Positions 40,794 through 42,934 of a stretch of 42,934 nucleotides of DNA are shown piece after piece. Both the position numbers and the translations under genes were made by a program. Source of the stretch: an uncultured Oleispira sp. (GTDB taxonomy: Bacteria; Pseudomonadota; Gammaproteobacteria; Pseudomonadales; Oceanobacteraceae); the NCBI GenBank assembly GCA_913019965.1, contig CAJVZR010000034.1, positions 1 through 42,934 of the forward strand. The letters run 5' to 3'. Positions within the stretch are counted from its first letter, which is position 1; each line of letters opens with the position of its first letter. A model generated the notes under the pieces. That model was given only the letters and a program-made list of their open reading frames with translations, made no database searches and was not told the origin of the DNA.

Positions 40794-41387
40794 TTACCCC
40801 AACAAAGACACGACAAGTGAACCAATAGAAGCAATAGAAGCCGCTGTTGGCAAAGATTTGATTAACGCATTTACCACTACTTTACTAGGCTTCTCGCTTT
40901 TACATTGCTCTTCTATTGCCCCTACAACTTCGATTGCTTCTTCTTTTTCCTTCACAGGCAAATCAAGTCGATTTATTTCCGCTTTTAATGCATCAATGCT
41001 TTCAGATAGGTCGTTATTACTATTAACAATATTGTTAGAGTTATCTGTTGAATTATTATTCACTCTGGCATTTGGCCCGCTGATATTATAAGTAATAGAT
41101 TGAATGGCTTTTTCAGCCTCAGGAAGCCCTAATTTTTTTACTTTCATTTGATAGTGGGCGGGAATTCCCCCTCCCGCACCTTCATGAAAGCCAGGATCAA
41201 TAACCTGAAATGTCTCTGTACCACCATTAGACATAACACGTTGTATCAAATCACTTGGTTCAACCAATATATCTGAACGCATTAAGTAAATACCCTTACT
41301 CTGCACGCTTGCTTTCACTTCTGCGCTCTTCGTGCCATCAGTTTTTAAAACTTGTATCTTGTCATTCATCATATCTGCAAATGGCAT
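40794..41387 (-). CDS. Cassette protein: 197-aa protein with ISGPNARVN segment, first gene of a two-gene cassette
   Basis: Three parts are visible. Residues 1-90 are soluble and beta-rich, without a known motif (GIYLMRSDILVEPSDLIQRV near 32-51). Residues 96-122 carry ITYNISGPNARVNNNSTDNS, a polar Asn/Ser-rich linker seen in several small conflict-associated protein families. Residues 128-197 are helical with acidic segments (SIDALKAEINRLDLPVKEKEEAIE), ending with a Gly/Ser/Val hydrophobic stretch (ASIASIGSLVVSLLG) that may contact the membrane. The gene is followed 2 bp later by the Trypco2-like gene. The name of the family is uncertain; the architecture suggests a conflict or sensing role. 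Confidence 0.6.
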   Translation of the reverse strand: MPFADMMNDKIQVLKTDGTKSAEVKASVQSKGIYLMRSDILVEPSDLIQRVMSNGGTETFQVIDPGFHEGAGGGIPAHYQMKVKKLGLPEAEKAIQSITYNISGPNARVNNNSTDNSNNIVNSNNDLSESIDALKAEINRLDLPVKEKEEAIEVVGAIEEQCKSEKPSKVVVNALIKSLPTAASIASIGSLVVSLLG

Positions 41388-41403
41388 AGAGCCCTCCTTT
41401 GCA

Positions 41404-41451
41404 ATTTAACGCCCAAAGCAGCGGTTTATCCGCTGCCTTTGTTTGTTATAA
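41404..41451 (-). other. attC site (short, 48 bp)
   Basis: Minus strand TTATAAC-AAACAAAGGCAGCGG, loop, CCGCTGCTTTGGGCGTTAAAT. The inner arms (GCAGCGG / CCGCTGC) are perfect complements, and the gene-proximal end reads like a VCR (TATAACAAAC). Confidence 0.9.
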
Positions 41452-41460
41452 GGTCTTTGT

Positions 41461-41781
41461 CTACTCATAGAACTCATTTGGATTACCTCCCTGAGCAACA
41501 TAAGTTTCATAAATCATTGCTTTAACAATTTCAAAAATATCTTCATTAGCTGAAAAAGTTCCGAAGTAATAGCTTTCATATTTCTCAAAGTTAATGGTGA
41601 GTTTACTATTACTTTCGCCTTCGATTATCCATTCTTGATCATCGTGTCCTGACTCAATGAAAGCTAATTCATCTTTTTCGTAGGCCCCAATCTCGAGAGG
41701 GAACTTGACCAGTCTACATAGCTTAGGAAGAATATCTCCCCAATCAGAAAGGCATACTGTGATTGATGATAAGGAGTCCAT
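41461..41781 (-). CDS. Cassette protein: unrecognised acidic 106-aa protein
   Basis: Not recognised. The product is acidic with a strong ESGHDDQEWIIEGESNSK segment (about 44-61), a predicted alternating strand pattern (LTINFEKYESYYFGTFSA) and a helical end (IFEIVKAMIYETYVAQGG). No export signal. The composition is typical of immunity-type proteins in cassette arrays, but no toxin partner is present in the cassette. Confidence 0.55.
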   Translation of the reverse strand: MDSLSSITVCLSDWGDILPKLCRLVKFPLEIGAYEKDELAFIESGHDDQEWIIEGESNSKLTINFEKYESYYFGTFSANEDIFEIVKAMIYETYVAQGGNPNEFYE

Positions 41782-41794
41782 AAATTAACTTACC

Positions 41795-41896
41795 TTATAA
41801 CGCCCGCATATGGGGCGGCTGTAATGTAGTGAGGAACGAACGAAATGTAAGCCGTCCCAGCAGCCGAAGGCTGCGATCATGATGCGTTTGTTAAGT
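41795..41896 (-). other. attC site (102 bp)
   Basis: Minus strand ACTTAAC-AAACGCATCATGAT ... CATATGCGGGCGTTATAA, with a central CAGCCTTCGGCTG hairpin. Both cores fit. Confidence 0.85.
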
Positions 41897-42316
41897 GCTT
41901 TCATGAAACTTGCCATCTTCGAGATAAACAGACCCAATAGTAACAAATACATATTTGTGATTTCGATAATAAGGTTTATTGTCGTAACCCTTACCTGCTA
42001 AATATTCATTACACTTTGGGCATCTTGGCGGTGCCATAAATCTAAAATGGCCACCGCATTTACATTTCGGTAATAATTCCTCTGCCTTTTCGTAATACGG
42101 CAATAGGTGTTTGTTGTACTCTTGCCAGCCTTTATCACCTGCCATCAAATTAGGAAATACAATCCCATTTCCCGAAAAGAAATCTCGGTCTTTAATAAGC
42201 AATACATTTGGGCAATCCCAGCAATATAATGCTTCCATATCACTAAAACCTAAGTGATATATCTCACCTTCGATGTCAGTGTTACACACCTTACAATTTT
42301 GAGAGTGCTTGGACAT
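41891..42316 (-). CDS. Cassette protein: double zinc-ribbon-like protein
   Basis: This 141-aa protein has two Cys clusters: Cys8/Cys11 with Cys32/Cys35 at the N-terminus (CKVC, CWDC) and Cys85/Cys87 with Cys99/Cys102 towards the C-terminus (KCKCGG, CPKC). Both look like zinc ribbons. Between them lies an aromatic segment (FFSGNGIVFPNLM). The C-terminal zinc ribbon resembles those in nucleic-acid-associated or adaptor proteins. No catalytic motif is visible, and function is unknown. Confidence 0.65.
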   Translation of the reverse strand: MSKHSQNCKVCNTDIEGEIYHLGFSDMEALYCWDCPNVLLIKDRDFFSGNGIVFPNLMAGDKGWQEYNKHLLPYYEKAEELLPKCKCGGHFRFMAPPRCPKCNEYLAGKGYDNKPYYRNHKYVFVTIGSVYLEDGKFHEST

Positions 42317-42322
42317 AATTTC

Positions 42323-42381
42323 ACTTAACGCCCAATTAAGGGGCGACGCTTGCGGCGTCCCGCTTGAATTGTTTGTTAACT
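42323..42381 (-). other. attC site (59 bp) containing the 3' end of its gene
   Basis: Minus strand AGTTAAC-AAACAATTCAAGCGG ... CCCCTTAATTGGGCGTTAAGT. The stop codon of the 166-aa gene (42336) lies inside the site. Confidence 0.85.
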
Positions 42382-42836
42382 GTTTCTATGTTTTTAGTGA
42401 TTTTCTTTAGTTCCGTAACCAAAATTGTTGTTTGGGTATTAGTTGAATCAATATTTGATTTATTTAATTTCACGTTAGACTGCTCTATTGTAGAAACTAA
42501 CGCATCAACTTTTTCTAACTGTTTTTCTTCCCATCCAGAACTAGATTCTAACGATAAATATGAAACATAAAGTGCCACACCTGCTACAAAAGCGGATACA
42601 AAAGCTAACGATGTAGATAGCCAAAATAAACGTGTAGATACTCTATCTCGTTTTTCGCTCTGAGCTAATTGAATTAATGTTCCAATATATGCTCTATGCG
42701 ATTGCCTGGGAATTGAAGGCTTAGCCTCCAAGCCTAAGTTTTGAGCTTCTTTACTCAGGGCGGCAATAAAACCATCTAATTCTTTTTTAGAACATCCTCT
42801 AGGAAAGTCATTTGGAATGCTAATACTTGTATCCAT
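42336..42836 (-). CDS. Cassette protein: membrane-anchored coiled-coil protein (166 aa)
   Basis: Not recognised. The N-terminal part (1-65) is soluble with GCSKKELDGFIAALSKEAQNLG near 14-35, then a single transmembrane helix (about 74-95) and a C-terminal coiled-coil-like region (about 100-160; KQLEKVDALVSTIEQSN, LVTELKKITKNIETV). The last residues come from attC DNA. It could be a membrane-bound sensor or scaffold; no domain name is assigned. Confidence 0.6.
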   Translation of the reverse strand: MDTSISIPNDFPRGCSKKELDGFIAALSKEAQNLGLEAKPSIPRQSHRAYIGTLIQLAQSEKRDRVSTRLFWLSTSLAFVSAFVAGVALYVSYLSLESSSGWEEKQLEKVDALVSTIEQSNVKLNKSNIDSTNTQTTILVTELKKITKNIETVNKQFKRDAASVAP

Positions 42837-42855
42837 GTTTCTTAGTCCTAATGAC

Positions 42856-42934
42856 AGTTAACATTTTAATCGTGCGCATGCGCGTTTGCACGGAACTGAC
42901 TCTTCGCTAAAAGAGCCCACGGATTCGTGGCAAC
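42856..42934 (-). other. attC site, cut by the right edge
   Basis: On the minus strand the far core GTTAACT (42856-42862) is present, and the site extends to the window end, with GTGCAAACGCGCATGCGCAC forming an internal stem. Its gene lies beyond the edge, so the array continues. Confidence 0.7.

Larger units (their letters stand above)
36175..42934 (-). mobile_element. Distal part of a chromosomal integron cassette array
   Basis: Thirteen small cassettes, all with genes on the minus strand, are separated by sites that read on that strand as a ...TAAC-AA right core, an imperfect hairpin and a GGCGTTA-type end. This VCR-like form is typical of chromosomal integrons of marine gammaproteobacteria. 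Because each attC lies 3' of its gene, attI and the integrase should lie beyond the right edge; no intI was seen in the window. The genes are mostly unknown, several carry export signals, and composition is more AT-rich than the rest. Confidence 0.9.

Noticed and set aside
36175..42934. CRISPR array or phage remnant
   Set aside because: Repeats are attC-type hairpins with varying length and gene-sized spacing, and no phage structural genes are present.

Overview
The window looks like chromosomal DNA of a marine, hydrocarbon- or lipid-degrading gammaproteobacterium of the Oceanospirillales type (Oleispira/Bermanella-like). This is inferred from a moderately AT-rich composition and from an AlkK-like acyl-CoA ligase, a FadE-type acyl-CoA dehydrogenase, an AlkJ-like alcohol dehydrogenase and a fatty acid desaturase, together with an array of VCR-like attC cassettes. 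No rRNA or tRNA gene and no CRISPR array was seen.

Layout. (1) 1-5546, minus strand: a nitrate assimilation block, nasT-nasS then nrtA-nrtB-nrtD (nrtD runs off the left edge). The 538-bp gap before nrtA holds a sigma-54-like promoter, a hairpin with an ANTAR-type hexaloop and an intrinsic terminator, which together look like a NasT antitermination leader. (2) 5.7-13.1 kb: mostly housekeeping genes. These are an AlkC-like DNA repair protein, an HDOD protein, a GlxR-like reductase with hydroxypyruvate isomerase, DUF1289, gloA, nth, a Tag-like glycosylase and a periplasmic binding-type protein. (3) 13.2-15.8 kb: fadE. (4) 16.2-20.1 kb: a small accessory island. It holds a three-gene operon with ZorA/ZorB-like motor proteins plus an unrecognised 157-aa protein, facing a two-gene operon that resembles a pore-forming effector and its membrane immunity protein. 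(5) 20.3-36.0 kb: an RluA-family enzyme, AlkK-like ligase, DUF938 methyltransferase, esterase, a MASE1 hybrid histidine kinase, leuA, an AlkJ-like GMC oxidoreductase, a desaturase, a bile-acid-type symporter, an unknown membrane protein and a PhyH dioxygenase. (6) 36.0-42.9 kb: the distal end of a chromosomal integron, with thirteen cassettes in one orientation (genes on the minus strand), each followed by an attC site, and a fourteenth attC cut by the right edge. The integrase should lie beyond the right edge.

How the genes work together. NasS and NasT sense nitrate/nitrite and probably release termination ahead of nrtABD. AlkJ-like, AlkK-like and FadE proteins fit successive steps from alcohol to beta-oxidation, though they are not one operon. 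The two most interesting regions are the 16-20 kb conflict island and the integron tail, which includes a two-gene cassette (40453-41387) that looks like a conflict or defence module. All functional calls come from reading the translated sequence and motif knowledge; no database search was run.
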